This document shows positions 19,401-27,955 of a stretch of 64,000 bases of DNA, piece after piece. Position 1 is the stretch's first letter, and each line of letters opens with the position of its first letter. The stretch spans positions 24,581 to 88,580 of the forward strand of contig JARBTX010000009.1 in NCBI GenBank assembly GCA_029239975.1, in the 5' to 3' direction. The position numbers and the translations under genes are program-made. The notes beneath the pieces were generated by a model. It was given only the letters and a program-made list of their open reading frames with translations. It made no database searches and was not told where the DNA came from. This DNA comes from Anaerocolumna sp. (GTDB taxonomy: Bacteria; Bacillota; Clostridia; Lachnospirales; Lachnospiraceae).

Positions 19401-19672
19401 AAATCAAATTTTGAATTTTCCACTTAATAATTCTCAAAATCTGTCTTTTCAACAATAGATATCAGTTTTATTCTGTTTATTAATATGTATTTATTTATAA
19501 ATCAAAAATATATCCATTTATTGTCATTAAATATATTCATATTATATCCATATTTCTAACAATTTACAAGAACTTTTTATCATATAATTGTTTTTTTTTA
19601 TTTTTATATCAATAATGAATAATTCCCCTATTAATTCTCTTGATATATTGCACATTTGGAATAAACAATATA

Positions 19673-19735
19673 AAAATCCTCCTATATAATGATAACGATT
19701 ATTCTATCGCTGCAACTCATTACATAAGAGGATTT
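19673..19735 (-). terminator. Hairpin downstream of hemerythrin
   Basis: AAATCCTC and GAGGATTT form the ends of a long, loose hairpin about 25 bases behind the hemerythrin stop. Its duplicated relative is at 15777-15842. Confidence 0.5.
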
Positions 19736-19759
19736 CACTATGATTCAAACTTATTTTAT

Positions 19760-20176
19760 TTACTTTGATCCTAAGGATATCAAAAAATCCTTATACATAT
19801 AATCTTCCGTTATGATGTGGTAAAATACCCAGTTCACTATCTTATTAAGTAATTCATTTAAAAATTCACTTTGATTTACTACAGCTGAATTAAGATTTAC
19901 GGAATCTATATCAGCTATAAACTTATCATGTGCTTCTTTATGTTCGTCAAAGTTTGGATAGTTGTATTTTTTTAAAAGCTTCTCTTCGGTTGTAAAATGA
20001 TAAACCGTATAATCTTTTAATTCCCCCATAACTTCAATGATTTCATCGAAATTGTCAATACCATCAGTACTAAGTGATAAAAGATCATTGATTCTATTAC
20101 CTATCTCTATCAGTTTTTTGTGCTGATTATCTATTGATGAAATCCCTAATTCAAACTCTTTTTGCCAGATAAACAT
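19760..20176 (-). CDS. Bacteriohemerythrin
   Basis: This 138-residue four-helix protein binds O2 at a di-iron centre. Ligand motifs are visible in order: WQKEFELGISSIDNQHKKLI (first His), HFTTEEKLLKKYNYPNFDEH (His, Glu, His) with HDKFI following, and VFYHIITEDYMYKDFL (His, Asp). In anaerobes it is thought to scavenge or sense oxygen. The start at 20176 (MFIWQKEF) has AAAGGAG 8 bases before it; the longer frame upstream has no such site. Its position at the head of the duplicated signalling unit suggests, but does not prove, a link with the PAS/GAF sensors downstream. Confidence 0.92.
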   Translation of the reverse strand: MFIWQKEFELGISSIDNQHKKLIEIGNRINDLLSLSTDGIDNFDEIIEVMGELKDYTVYHFTTEEKLLKKYNYPNFDEHKEAHDKFIADIDSVNLNSAVVNQSEFLNELLNKIVNWVFYHIITEDYMYKDFLISLGSK

Positions 20177-20344
20177 AAAATAGTCTCCTTTGTTATTCGA
20201 TTGACTTACATTCACATAAGAATTAAAAATATATTCATATAAGATAATATTAGTCAATTCAGTTACATTTGTCTACCCTAACCTTCTAAATAACCAACCA
20301 AGAACAATCATATTTATCTAATAAAATTAATTTAACTTCCATAA

Positions 20345-20394
20345 CCCCCCATATATTGAACTCTTCATTATTAAAGCTTAGGCATATGGGGGGG
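20345..20394. terminator. C/G-run hairpin after the ECF sigma gene
   Basis: CCCCCCATAT and ATATGGGGGG pair across a loop of about 30 bases. There is no clear T-run, so termination is likely but not certain. Confidence 0.5.
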
Positions 20395-20439
20395 ATATAA
20401 TGACACGATACACTTCTACACTTTTTAAACAATTATATC

Positions 20440-22071
20440 CTAATTATTAGGCATCAAAAGAGTAGATAATGATAATCTCTGCGCATTTGCTGGAATCTGT
20501 AATTTACCACACTCAAGTAGCTCTTTTACTGTGTATAATAAGAACCAACCATCCGAGTGTAAGATATATTGCAACCCGTGGGCTTGCATTTTTTGTATAT
20601 GTTTTGGTTTGCTCTCAATTATAGCTTTACAATAGCGTTCAATCATAGGCTCTAATTTATTTTTATGCTTCTTTTTAATTTTATCACATAATTCTAGAAA
20701 TTGTTTTTTAATAGCTTCATCTTTTAACCAAATGATAGCAAGTTCAAATTTATCATCTTTTTTCTTAATATATCCTTTTTGAAGCATAAAGGTATATTCA
20801 TCAATCGATAGTGCTTTTCCTGTTATAAAACGATTAAGAAGCTTTAAATCTCGTGCTATATCTTTACTATAATCATCTATTGATACATCACGGTCTGACC
20901 ACTCAGAATTAATTTGCCATAATAAAATATTTTCCTCATCATTTTCAATACCGTTCCACATAGGACCGAACCATTTTTTCATGCTATCAAAATATTTCTG
21001 ATTTGATCCATTTGTACTCTCTAAGCCTGCAAGAGCTATGTTTATCCCACCATCTTTTCGAATCGTAGCAACTTCATCAAATCTAATTTTAGTTTTAGCA
21101 TTCTCATTACTCCAGGCAAGTAAATATAATAGAAGTCCCCATGCTAGAAAATTTTTATCATTATCAGGATAATATAGTTTATCAGACTTAAGTAAGTCAC
21201 TTTTCATTAGCTCATCAAAAAGTTCGTTTGAAATCAACTTTGCAGCTTTTGAATATATTTCTTCCTGTAATTTAAAAATTTCATGAGCATCATCTGGTTC
21301 ATCAATAATCATATTTGTAAGGTATTTACCATCTTTTTTAATTAAAAAACCATACTCCTCTAAAAAATCAACTTCACTTTCAATATAAACCGGAGAAACA
21401 CCAAGGTTTTCTGCAATCTCATGAATTGTTTTTGCTTCGTGATATGCACAATATGCTATATTTTGAGATAATGTGCTTCTAAAAAAGTTTGAAGTACCTC
21501 CCATTGTACCAACGGATCCAATAAACCCCATTATATTAAATTTTATTGGGTTGAATTTTAATTCACTTACATTTCTCATTGTTTCCATCCCTTTCTTCAT
21601 TTTCTGTTTTGCATTAAATAAGTGCCATTTAACAGTGCCAACTGGTATGGATAAAATCTCAGCAATTTCTCCTTGTTTTTTTCCTTCATAATAGTATAAA
21701 ATGATTATTCGTCTCTGTATTTTGGAGAGATAAGCAATTTCATTCTGTAATTGCTTAATCATTTCAGCTTCCACAAAGTTTTCAACAGGGTCATCACTTC
21801 CACTTAGCATATCCTCCAGTTCGCTAAACGGGATACCAACACTTCTCTTTGCCTTACCCCTATAATAATTAACTAGGGTATTATGGGCAATACACCATAC
21901 AAATGCGTTGATATTATCTACATCCTTAATCAGTAATGAACTATAAAGCTTTAAGGTAATATCCTGAGCCAAGTCCTCAGCATCCTGTAAGTTAACAGTT
22001 TTTTTAAGTGCAAAACCATAAATTTTTTTTACATATTCAGTTACTATTTTTTCAGCTTGTTGTGTATTCAT
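20440..22071 (-). CDS. ECF-type sigma factor with long C-terminal extension
   Basis: Residues 8-75 are sigma region 2 (QDAEDLAQDITLKLY, NINAFVWCIAHNTLVNYYRG) and about 112-165 region 4 (SKIQRRIIILYYYEGKKQGE, ILSIPVGTVKWHLFNAKQKM). Normal ECF factors stop near 170-200 residues. This one continues to 543, first with a winged-helix-like segment (HEIAENLGVSPVYIESEVDF, near 200-245) and then about 280 unfamiliar helical residues. ECF proteins with such C-terminal extensions often lack a classical anti-sigma and use the extension to sense a signal; none is encoded next to it here. Start: ATG with AAGGAG. The next gene upstream is the giant MerR fusion. Confidence 0.85.
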   Translation of the reverse strand: MNTQQAEKIVTEYVKKIYGFALKKTVNLQDAEDLAQDITLKLYSSLLIKDVDNINAFVWCIAHNTLVNYYRGKAKRSVGIPFSELEDMLSGSDDPVENFVEAEMIKQLQNEIAYLSKIQRRIIILYYYEGKKQGEIAEILSIPVGTVKWHLFNAKQKMKKGMETMRNVSELKFNPIKFNIMGFIGSVGTMGGTSNFFRSTLSQNIAYCAYHEAKTIHEIAENLGVSPVYIESEVDFLEEYGFLIKKDGKYLTNMIIDEPDDAHEIFKLQEEIYSKAAKLISNELFDELMKSDLLKSDKLYYPDNDKNFLAWGLLLYLLAWSNENAKTKIRFDEVATIRKDGGINIALAGLESTNGSNQKYFDSMKKWFGPMWNGIENDEENILLWQINSEWSDRDVSIDDYSKDIARDLKLLNRFITGKALSIDEYTFMLQKGYIKKKDDKFELAIIWLKDEAIKKQFLELCDKIKKKHKNKLEPMIERYCKAIIESKPKHIQKMQAHGLQYILHSDGWFLLYTVKELLECGKLQIPANAQRLSLSTLLMPNN

Positions 22072-22209
22072 GTTTAGCTCCTTGTAAAACGTTTTACACT
22101 TATATAGACACCAGAATAGAAAAAAGGTTGGAAATTAATTAAAAATAGGGACTTTATTTTTACATTCTAACAGTTGCTCCTATTGTTCAATAGGAAAGCA
22201 GCGCAATGA

Positions 22210-24807
22210 TTAATACTTCAATAATTCAAACGCAGATAAAATTCTTTCATTCACTTTACCAATTTCTCTTATTTTGTCTGCAATCTGTTTTCGATTTTGC
22301 TTATCTTGCAAAGCTTTTAGGGTGATGTTAAATGCACCACCAATATCACTTAACTGTTGATACAAAGTATTCATCTCAGAAGTAATCAAATTCATTTCAT
22401 TCAGGAAGGATTCATAGTTTTCACACTTATGCTCTTTATAATATAAATTTGGTAAATCATTTGGACGGTCAAAACCAAACTTTACTCCACTCACATTTGT
22501 TGCTATATTAACGATATAAACAGTATAATACTCCCATACATCGAAGTTTTTCTTTGTAAAGTTATCATATTTACCGTTTTCGATATCATCAGCCCATTTA
22601 TATAACCCTTTGTGTCCAAAATAAACACCCTCCTTTTCCATACAATAAATATTAGGTATTCCTGTAATTGCTTTTATACACAACTCATCAAGTGAAACTT
22701 CTCTTTTCTTATCTCCAATAAATAGTAACCCGTCAATTTCTTGTTCCGTATTAAATTTAACAGGTTCTAAACTGTCCCATTCCAGTGTTAATAAGGTTTT
22801 CCCGTTATCTTCATATCCGCATATTGCACGAACAAACCCTGCAGTGATTACTGGTATGCCCTTATCGATATAATTCATTACCATATCAATAAAAAGTTGC
22901 TTATTTTCATTAATTTGCTTTTTTGTAATATAGGTACATTCATAACCGTAAATCTGAAAGATAGATTTAATATAAGTTTCATCTTCATCACTGAACAAAC
23001 GCTCTGTTACGCAAGTATCCCCACCACCACCTTTATATGGTGAATATACAAAGGTATAAGCATCTCCGTTTACATGTGCTGATAACCAGTAGTCGGATAA
23101 ATCATCTCTTCCGATGCATTCCATTAAATATCTCATACTTCCGTTAAATGGATAGTTTTCACCTAAATACCCAATGTTTTGTGGACGAAGCTTTGGTAAA
23201 ATATTATTACTTTGTCTTTGCATAATAGTTAATGCTCCTTTTTTTATATGTATTTTTGTTTTTTGCATTAGCTTTGATATCTTTAAAGATTTGACTCGCA
23301 AAACAAAGGAGGTATAAAGGTCCTTAGAATTACTCCCTATGCGAATTGTATTTGATAAATCAAGGCTTCTTAACGTCCTTGTATACGGATACTTTTTACC
23401 GATATGTCGGATTTCATCATTAACGATAACTGCTAAATATTCGTTTCCAACAATCCAGGTTAATTTTACGTATTCTCCTATTGGAATTCCACCTTTATTC
23501 TGAAAACCATATTGTCTACCAGTGAAGGGATCCTGAACACGTAGCTCGCTCTCATTATTTTCCCAGTTTAATATAACAGCACCTTTTCCCCAATACAATC
23601 GAATACTGTTATCAGTTTCAGCTTTTATAACTACATCTACACGAAAAGGAATTTTATATTTTTGTGGTGTGATTGACCCTTGGAAATCCATATTGGCTAA
23701 TATATGAAGTTCGCCAATATCATTCATATTATGTTCCCAAGCCTCTGAAACCATTGTATTTAAATCAATATTTTCAGTAGTTAAAATTGATTCACACTTC
23801 TCAAGTTCAGATATGGTTATATTCTCTATTTCACTCATATCATCAAGTGTTTCATCTATATTTACCCGTCTTTTTACAGGCATATAAAGTTCATACCTTG
23901 CTTTGTCATCATATAGTGACAGCACTTCTTCACCTAGACAATCGATATGTGTTTGATTGATATAAGGGTAATCAATCATAAAACTTTCAGACTTGTTTTC
24001 AATATAACTTTTAAGGTTGTCGTATGCCTGTCCCATATCATCCCCTTGGTAAGCACCAACTCCTGCAAATAACTCTCCTACAAAGGTGAAATCTACAAAT
24101 GGACTATCAAGATCAAAATCATCTGTTATTTTTAATATACAGACATATTCATTGGTTTCTGTATCGATATAATCAAATCGCTCATGTTTACCTATGTCAC
24201 CATTACTAGTACCAACTGTTAATATATTGTTTTGTGCTAACCATTTCTGAAAAAGGTCAGTATCGGATTTTCGTTTATTCTCATGGAGATAGGAAGATAG
24301 AACTCTCATTGTTGGTAATTCCATAATTCTTATGTCAAGTGGCTTAGTCAGTTTTTCATCTACTGCTTTAAGTTCTTCAAAGGTAATCGGTTTATGTTCT
24401 TCCAAAATTTCGTATTCTTTACCCATCTCATCAAAAATTAAAGGGAGAGCAGATATTTTCTTAATTCCGTTTCTTATCATAATCTGCAAAAACTCGTTTA
24501 CAATTCGTTTCAGTTCAGACAACGCAGTAACTTCATCATCTATTACTTTAATACGGTTTACGAATGTCTCAACGATAACACTCATATCATCACTTTCATA
24601 AATGCGTATAATATCTTTGATTGGAATTTGCATTTTTCGTAAAACCATAATTTGTTTGAGCCGTTCAATCGTATCTGCATCGTAATAACGATATTTCTCA
24701 AAATCTGGTCGAATACTTTGTATTAGACCCATTTGTTCATAATAACGCAAACTTCTAGAAGAAATATCAAGTTGTGTCGTCAAGTCAGTAATCTTGATTA
24801 AGTCCAT
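22210..24807 (-). CDS. MerR-family regulator fused to effector-binding, lectin-like and C39/BtrH-like domains
   Basis: Residues 1-75 are a MerR HTH (TTQLDISSRSLRYYEQMGLI, then KYRYYDADTIERLKQI), followed by a helical linker with a GyrI-like ligand domain (about 125-310). Residues about 355-490 look like a concanavalin-type beta sandwich (LYWGKGAVILNWENN, IRIGSNSKDLYTSF). The last 300 residues resemble a BtrH/C39-like papain fold (DYWLSAHVNGDAYTFVYSPY, IPVITAGFVRAICGYED). With 865 residues it is about three to seven times the size of usual MerR proteins. The start at 24807 has a GGGAGG site. A 19-bp-spacer promoter lies directly upstream, pointing to autoregulation. Confidence 0.8.
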   Translation of the reverse strand: MDLIKITDLTTQLDISSRSLRYYEQMGLIQSIRPDFEKYRYYDADTIERLKQIMVLRKMQIPIKDIIRIYESDDMSVIVETFVNRIKVIDDEVTALSELKRIVNEFLQIMIRNGIKKISALPLIFDEMGKEYEILEEHKPITFEELKAVDEKLTKPLDIRIMELPTMRVLSSYLHENKRKSDTDLFQKWLAQNNILTVGTSNGDIGKHERFDYIDTETNEYVCILKITDDFDLDSPFVDFTFVGELFAGVGAYQGDDMGQAYDNLKSYIENKSESFMIDYPYINQTHIDCLGEEVLSLYDDKARYELYMPVKRRVNIDETLDDMSEIENITISELEKCESILTTENIDLNTMVSEAWEHNMNDIGELHILANMDFQGSITPQKYKIPFRVDVVIKAETDNSIRLYWGKGAVILNWENNESELRVQDPFTGRQYGFQNKGGIPIGEYVKLTWIVGNEYLAVIVNDEIRHIGKKYPYTRTLRSLDLSNTIRIGSNSKDLYTSFVLRVKSLKISKLMQKTKIHIKKGALTIMQRQSNNILPKLRPQNIGYLGENYPFNGSMRYLMECIGRDDLSDYWLSAHVNGDAYTFVYSPYKGGGGDTCVTERLFSDEDETYIKSIFQIYGYECTYITKKQINENKQLFIDMVMNYIDKGIPVITAGFVRAICGYEDNGKTLLTLEWDSLEPVKFNTEQEIDGLLFIGDKKREVSLDELCIKAITGIPNIYCMEKEGVYFGHKGLYKWADDIENGKYDNFTKKNFDVWEYYTVYIVNIATNVSGVKFGFDRPNDLPNLYYKEHKCENYESFLNEMNLITSEMNTLYQQLSDIGGAFNITLKALQDKQNRKQIADKIREIGKVNERILSAFELLKY

Positions 24808-24829
24808 GTAACCACCTCCCTTTTTACAT

Positions 24830-24860
24830 ATTGTACCACTTGACCTTGCGTCAATGTCAA
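24830..24860 (-). promoter_or_regulatory. MerR-type promoter/operator with 19-bp spacer
   Basis: On the minus strand, -35 TTGACA and -10 TACAAT are 19 bp apart, and the spacer holds the dyad TTGAC-GCAAG-GTCAA. Over-long spacers with a central dyad are the hallmark of promoters twisted into activity by MerR proteins. The MerR start codon is 23 bases downstream. Confidence 0.8.
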
Positions 24861-24871
24861 CCTGATTAAAT

Positions 24872-24908
24872 AAAAATATTGGCATAGCTATTTAGCTATG
24901 CCAATATT
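24872..24908 (-). terminator. Terminator of the 2H phosphoesterase gene
   Basis: A perfect 16-bp stem (24875-24890 with 24893-24908, core TTGGCATAGCTA) is followed on the minus strand by TTTTTATTT. Confidence 0.9.
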
Positions 24909-25007
24909 GAGTAAAAAGATCAGCAATATCAACCCAATATGATCCAGAGTAACCAACTTCAATATAATCACATTTCCCTATAGATACAAATATAATTATT
25001 ACAAATT

Positions 25008-25502
25008 TTATCTGTTTAACATACTCTCAGCTAAAATATATCTAGAAGGCCAAAATTCATATAGATACAACTTTTCTACTCTACCTTTAAATTTCGTAAA
25101 GGAACTTGATAAAACCTGCGCTGCCTTAAAAATTTCGGCTGGCTCATCGATTAACATAGTAACATGTGGAGTCCAATCATAACTTTCACCGAAATTCTCT
25201 TTCAATTTTAATAATTCTCTATTAATATCTGGTGCAATAAATAAAACTTCAGAGCCCCCAAAAATACCGATATGATTAAAAGTAACATCAAAAGATTCTG
25301 TATTAGATGAAACCATTTTCACTAATGTAGATATCATTTTCTCTTCTGACACATCAAATATCCCCAATGTAATATGTAGTGGAATGTTTTTTGTATGAAT
25401 TCCTACGAATTCCCTCTGATAAAGTTCTTTTTGTAATTCCTCAAGATGCTTTTCTGTTTGATCGTCAAACCCTGCCATTACACATAGAAATTGTTCACTC
25501 AT
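25008..25502 (-). CDS. 2'-5' RNA ligase / 2H phosphoesterase family protein
   Basis: The 164-residue cytoplasmic protein has the two HxT-type motifs that define the 2H superfamily: IPLHITLGIF near residue 42 and WTPHVTMLID near 117. The spacing and overall size fit LigT/YjcG-like phosphoesterases, which act on 2'-5' or cyclic phosphodiester bonds; the natural substrate here is unknown. The ATG at 25502 has AAGGAGAG at the right distance, better than an in-frame ATG six codons earlier that overlaps this site. The leader carries the second copy of the dispersed element. Confidence 0.85.
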   Translation of the reverse strand: MSEQFLCVMAGFDDQTEKHLEELQKELYQREFVGIHTKNIPLHITLGIFDVSEEKMISTLVKMVSSNTESFDVTFNHIGIFGGSEVLFIAPDINRELLKLKENFGESYDWTPHVTMLIDEPAEIFKAAQVLSSSFTKFKGRVEKLYLYEFWPSRYILAESMLNR

Positions 25503-25532
25503 AATTCTCTCCTTTTTCATTTAACTATAATT

Positions 25533-25641
25533 ATAGGCAATTGCGAAACATTATAGACTTCATTATTTAGCTTACTATTTTTAAAATTTTCTAACTGAAT
25601 CTTGCCCGCCTAGGGCAACCAATGCTAGAATATTCATATTA
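25533..25641 (-). repeat. Dispersed leader element, copy 2
   Basis: This matches the element at 262-370 in GCAATTGCGAAACAT (25537-25551) and the TCTAGC...AAGATT block, with the same spacing within two bases. Here a nested hairpin is clear: TTCTA...TAGAA outside and TTGCCC-GCCTA-GGGCAA inside. It lies about 30 bases upstream of the 2H phosphoesterase start. A TATAAT sequence overlaps its proximal end, so it could contain the promoter. Confidence 0.55.
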
Positions 25642-25697
25642 AAGATATGTTAAATTCTATAAATTAAAGAGTTGGCAATTGACTATAAACTATAATA

Positions 25698-25770
25698 GGA
25701 TTAGGGTAAAAGGTGTAAATGAATATATACATCAATTCTCATTTCAATTTCACCTTTTATCACCCTAACC
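25698..25770. repeat. Long imperfect inverted repeat downstream of thrS
   Basis: The arm 25698-25722 (GGATTAGGGTAAAAGGTG and on) pairs with 25742-25770 (CACCTTTTATCACCCTAACC). AATTGAC and GTCAATT extend the symmetry outside. No T-run follows on either side, so it may terminate thrS only weakly or be a small non-coding repeat. Confidence 0.55.
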
Positions 25771-25793
25771 GTATTCGTCAATTAACTGTTAAA

Positions 25794-27551
25794 TCACTGC
25801 TCTAATTCATCCATAATTAATTGTTTAAAGTCACAAATACGAATAGTTCCCTTATCACCCATATCACGACTACGTACTGAAACCGCATTACTATCAATCT
25901 CATTTTGACCTATGACCAACATGTATGGAATCTTATCAAGTTGTGCTTCTCTGATTTTATAACCAATCTTCTCATCTCTAGTATCTAACTCACATCGTAT
26001 TCCTATTTGTTTTAACTCATTCATTACGGAGATGGCATAATCAGAGAATTTAACTGAAATTGGAAGTATCTTAACTTGCACTGGTGCTAACCATAATGGG
26101 AACTTTCCTTCAAAATGTTCAATCAGTATACCGATAAAACGCTCGATGGAACCAAATACCACGCGGTGAATCATAATTGGCCTATGCTTTTCTCCGTCGG
26201 CTCCTATATATTTAGCTTCAAATCTTAATGGTAATTGAAAATCTAATTGTATCGTACCACATTGCCATGTTCTCCCAATGGAATCTTCTAGATGAAAATC
26301 AATCTTTGGTCCATAGAAGGCACCATCACCTTCATTAACAATATACGGCATTCTAAGGTCATCCAATGCTTTTCTTAATCCATCTGTTGCAAGAATCCAA
26401 TCTTCATCGCTACCAATACTATTTTCTGGGCGAGTTGATAGTTCAACATGATATTTAAATCCGAATTTGCTGTATACTTCATCAATTAATCGAATAACAC
26501 CTTTGATTTCATCTGGAATCTGTTCCTTTGTCATAAAGATATGAGCATCATCTTGTGTAAAACTACGAACACGCATTAATCCATGCAATGTTCCAGATTT
26601 TTCATGTCTGTGAACTACTCCAAGCTCTCCCATTCGAATCGGTAAATCACGATAAGAATGTGGTTTCAGCTTATATACCAACATCCCACCAGGGCAATTC
26701 ATAGGTTTGATTGCATATTCAGTTTCATCGATAATAGATGTATACATATTTTCACGGTAATGATCCCAATGACCGGAAGTTTCCCACAGTTCTCTGTTAA
26801 GCATGATAGGAGTAGCTATTTCTACATATCCTTCTCTTGTGTGGATTTTTCTCCAATAATCCACTAATAAGTTTTTTAAAACCATTCCTTTTGGTAAGAA
26901 AAATGGAAAACCTGGTCCTTCATCCATAATAGTAAATAACTCCAATTCTTTACCCAGTCTTCTATGGTCTCTTTTCTTTATTTCTTCTAATCGTTTCAGA
27001 TATTCATCTAGTTCACTACTCTTTGGAAATGATGTTCCATAGATACGAGTTAACATTTTATTCGTTTCATTCCCTCTCCAATAAGCACCTGCAATTACAG
27101 TTAACTTAAATGCTTTAATAAGGTTTGTATTTAGAACATGGGGGCCAGCACAAAGGTCCACATATTCTCCTTGTTGATAAAAACTAATCTCTGCGTTCTC
27201 TGGTAAATCACGAATTAATTCTACCTTATACGGCTCATTTTTTTGACTCATTAAAGTAATTGCTTCTTCTCGGTCTAATGTAAATCGTTTGAGTGGAATA
27301 CTTTCCTTTACTATTCTTCTCATTTCATTCTCTAGTTCGTTAAGATGAGATAAAGTAAAATCAAATTCAAAATCAAAATCATAATAAAAACCGTCTTCTA
27401 CTGCAGGACCGATCCCGCATTTTGTATTTGGATATAATCTTTTTACTGCCTGCGCTAAAACATGTGCAGTTGTATGTCTGAAGGCTTCCTTTCCCTCTGC
27501 TTCTTCAAACACATACTCTTTTACTGAACCATCTTTCATACTTATTTTCAT
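25794..27551 (-). CDS. thrS: Threonyl-tRNA synthetase lacking the TGS domain
   Basis: This 585-residue class II synthetase charges tRNA-Thr. The editing domain is present (HTTAHVLAQAVK, then CAGPHV), as is the catalytic core with zinc-site MNCPGG, motif 2 around RSFTQDDAHIF, motif 3 GSIERFIGILIEHFEG and the anticodon domain from about 480. The usual N-terminal TGS domain (about 60 residues) is missing: only MKISMKDGSVKEYVF and a short linker precede the editing domain, and the ATG with AAGGAG is clearly the start. The T-box upstream makes it responsive to uncharged tRNA-Thr. It may be a second, stress-type ThrRS; whether the genome holds another cannot be seen here. Confidence 0.93.
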   Translation of the reverse strand: MKISMKDGSVKEYVFEEAEGKEAFRHTTAHVLAQAVKRLYPNTKCGIGPAVEDGFYYDFDFEFDFTLSHLNELENEMRRIVKESIPLKRFTLDREEAITLMSQKNEPYKVELIRDLPENAEISFYQQGEYVDLCAGPHVLNTNLIKAFKLTVIAGAYWRGNETNKMLTRIYGTSFPKSSELDEYLKRLEEIKKRDHRRLGKELELFTIMDEGPGFPFFLPKGMVLKNLLVDYWRKIHTREGYVEIATPIMLNRELWETSGHWDHYRENMYTSIIDETEYAIKPMNCPGGMLVYKLKPHSYRDLPIRMGELGVVHRHEKSGTLHGLMRVRSFTQDDAHIFMTKEQIPDEIKGVIRLIDEVYSKFGFKYHVELSTRPENSIGSDEDWILATDGLRKALDDLRMPYIVNEGDGAFYGPKIDFHLEDSIGRTWQCGTIQLDFQLPLRFEAKYIGADGEKHRPIMIHRVVFGSIERFIGILIEHFEGKFPLWLAPVQVKILPISVKFSDYAISVMNELKQIGIRCELDTRDEKIGYKIREAQLDKIPYMLVIGQNEIDSNAVSVRSRDMGDKGTIRICDFKQLIMDELEQ

Positions 27552-27587
27552 TTCTTATAGTCTCCTTTAATTAAAAATTAACATAAG

Positions 27588-27850
27588 AAAAGCACCCTAA
27601 AATAAATGACATAACTGTCACTTATCTAAGGGTGCATAGATACAAAAATGCACGGTTCCACCTTAACTTTTCACTTCGGATTCTATCAAATCCTATCCTT
27701 TAACGCAGGCATACGGAAGTACTTACTTAAACTTTCAGTACTACAGCTCAGGAATGGTTTTCAAAAATACTCTTTCATAAAGAACTTCCACCAAATGTTC
27801 TTCTCTCTGTATGATTCATATAATTTACTCGTTTCCGTCTAGGCTTTTCC
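27588..27850 (-). promoter_or_regulatory. T-box leader of thrS (tRNA-Thr sensing)
   Basis: On the minus strand the T-box AGGTGGAACCGTGC lies at 27650-27663, a variant of the usual TGGNACCGCG. The terminator stem uses AGCACCCT (27591-27598) and AGGGTGC (27630-27636). Upstream, GAAAACCATT in the expected specifier position contains ACC (27756-27758), a threonine codon, and AGAGAGAAGAACATTTGGTGG fits the Stem I apical region. This agrees with the thrS gene it precedes. Confidence 0.9.
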
Positions 27851-27955
27851 TATGTTATTGACTTTATTATATGCTTTAAATAAATATTGTCAACTTAAAA
27901 ATTACATTTTAAAAATAAAAATGGCTTAAATTAAAACATTTAAATTTACTCATTA

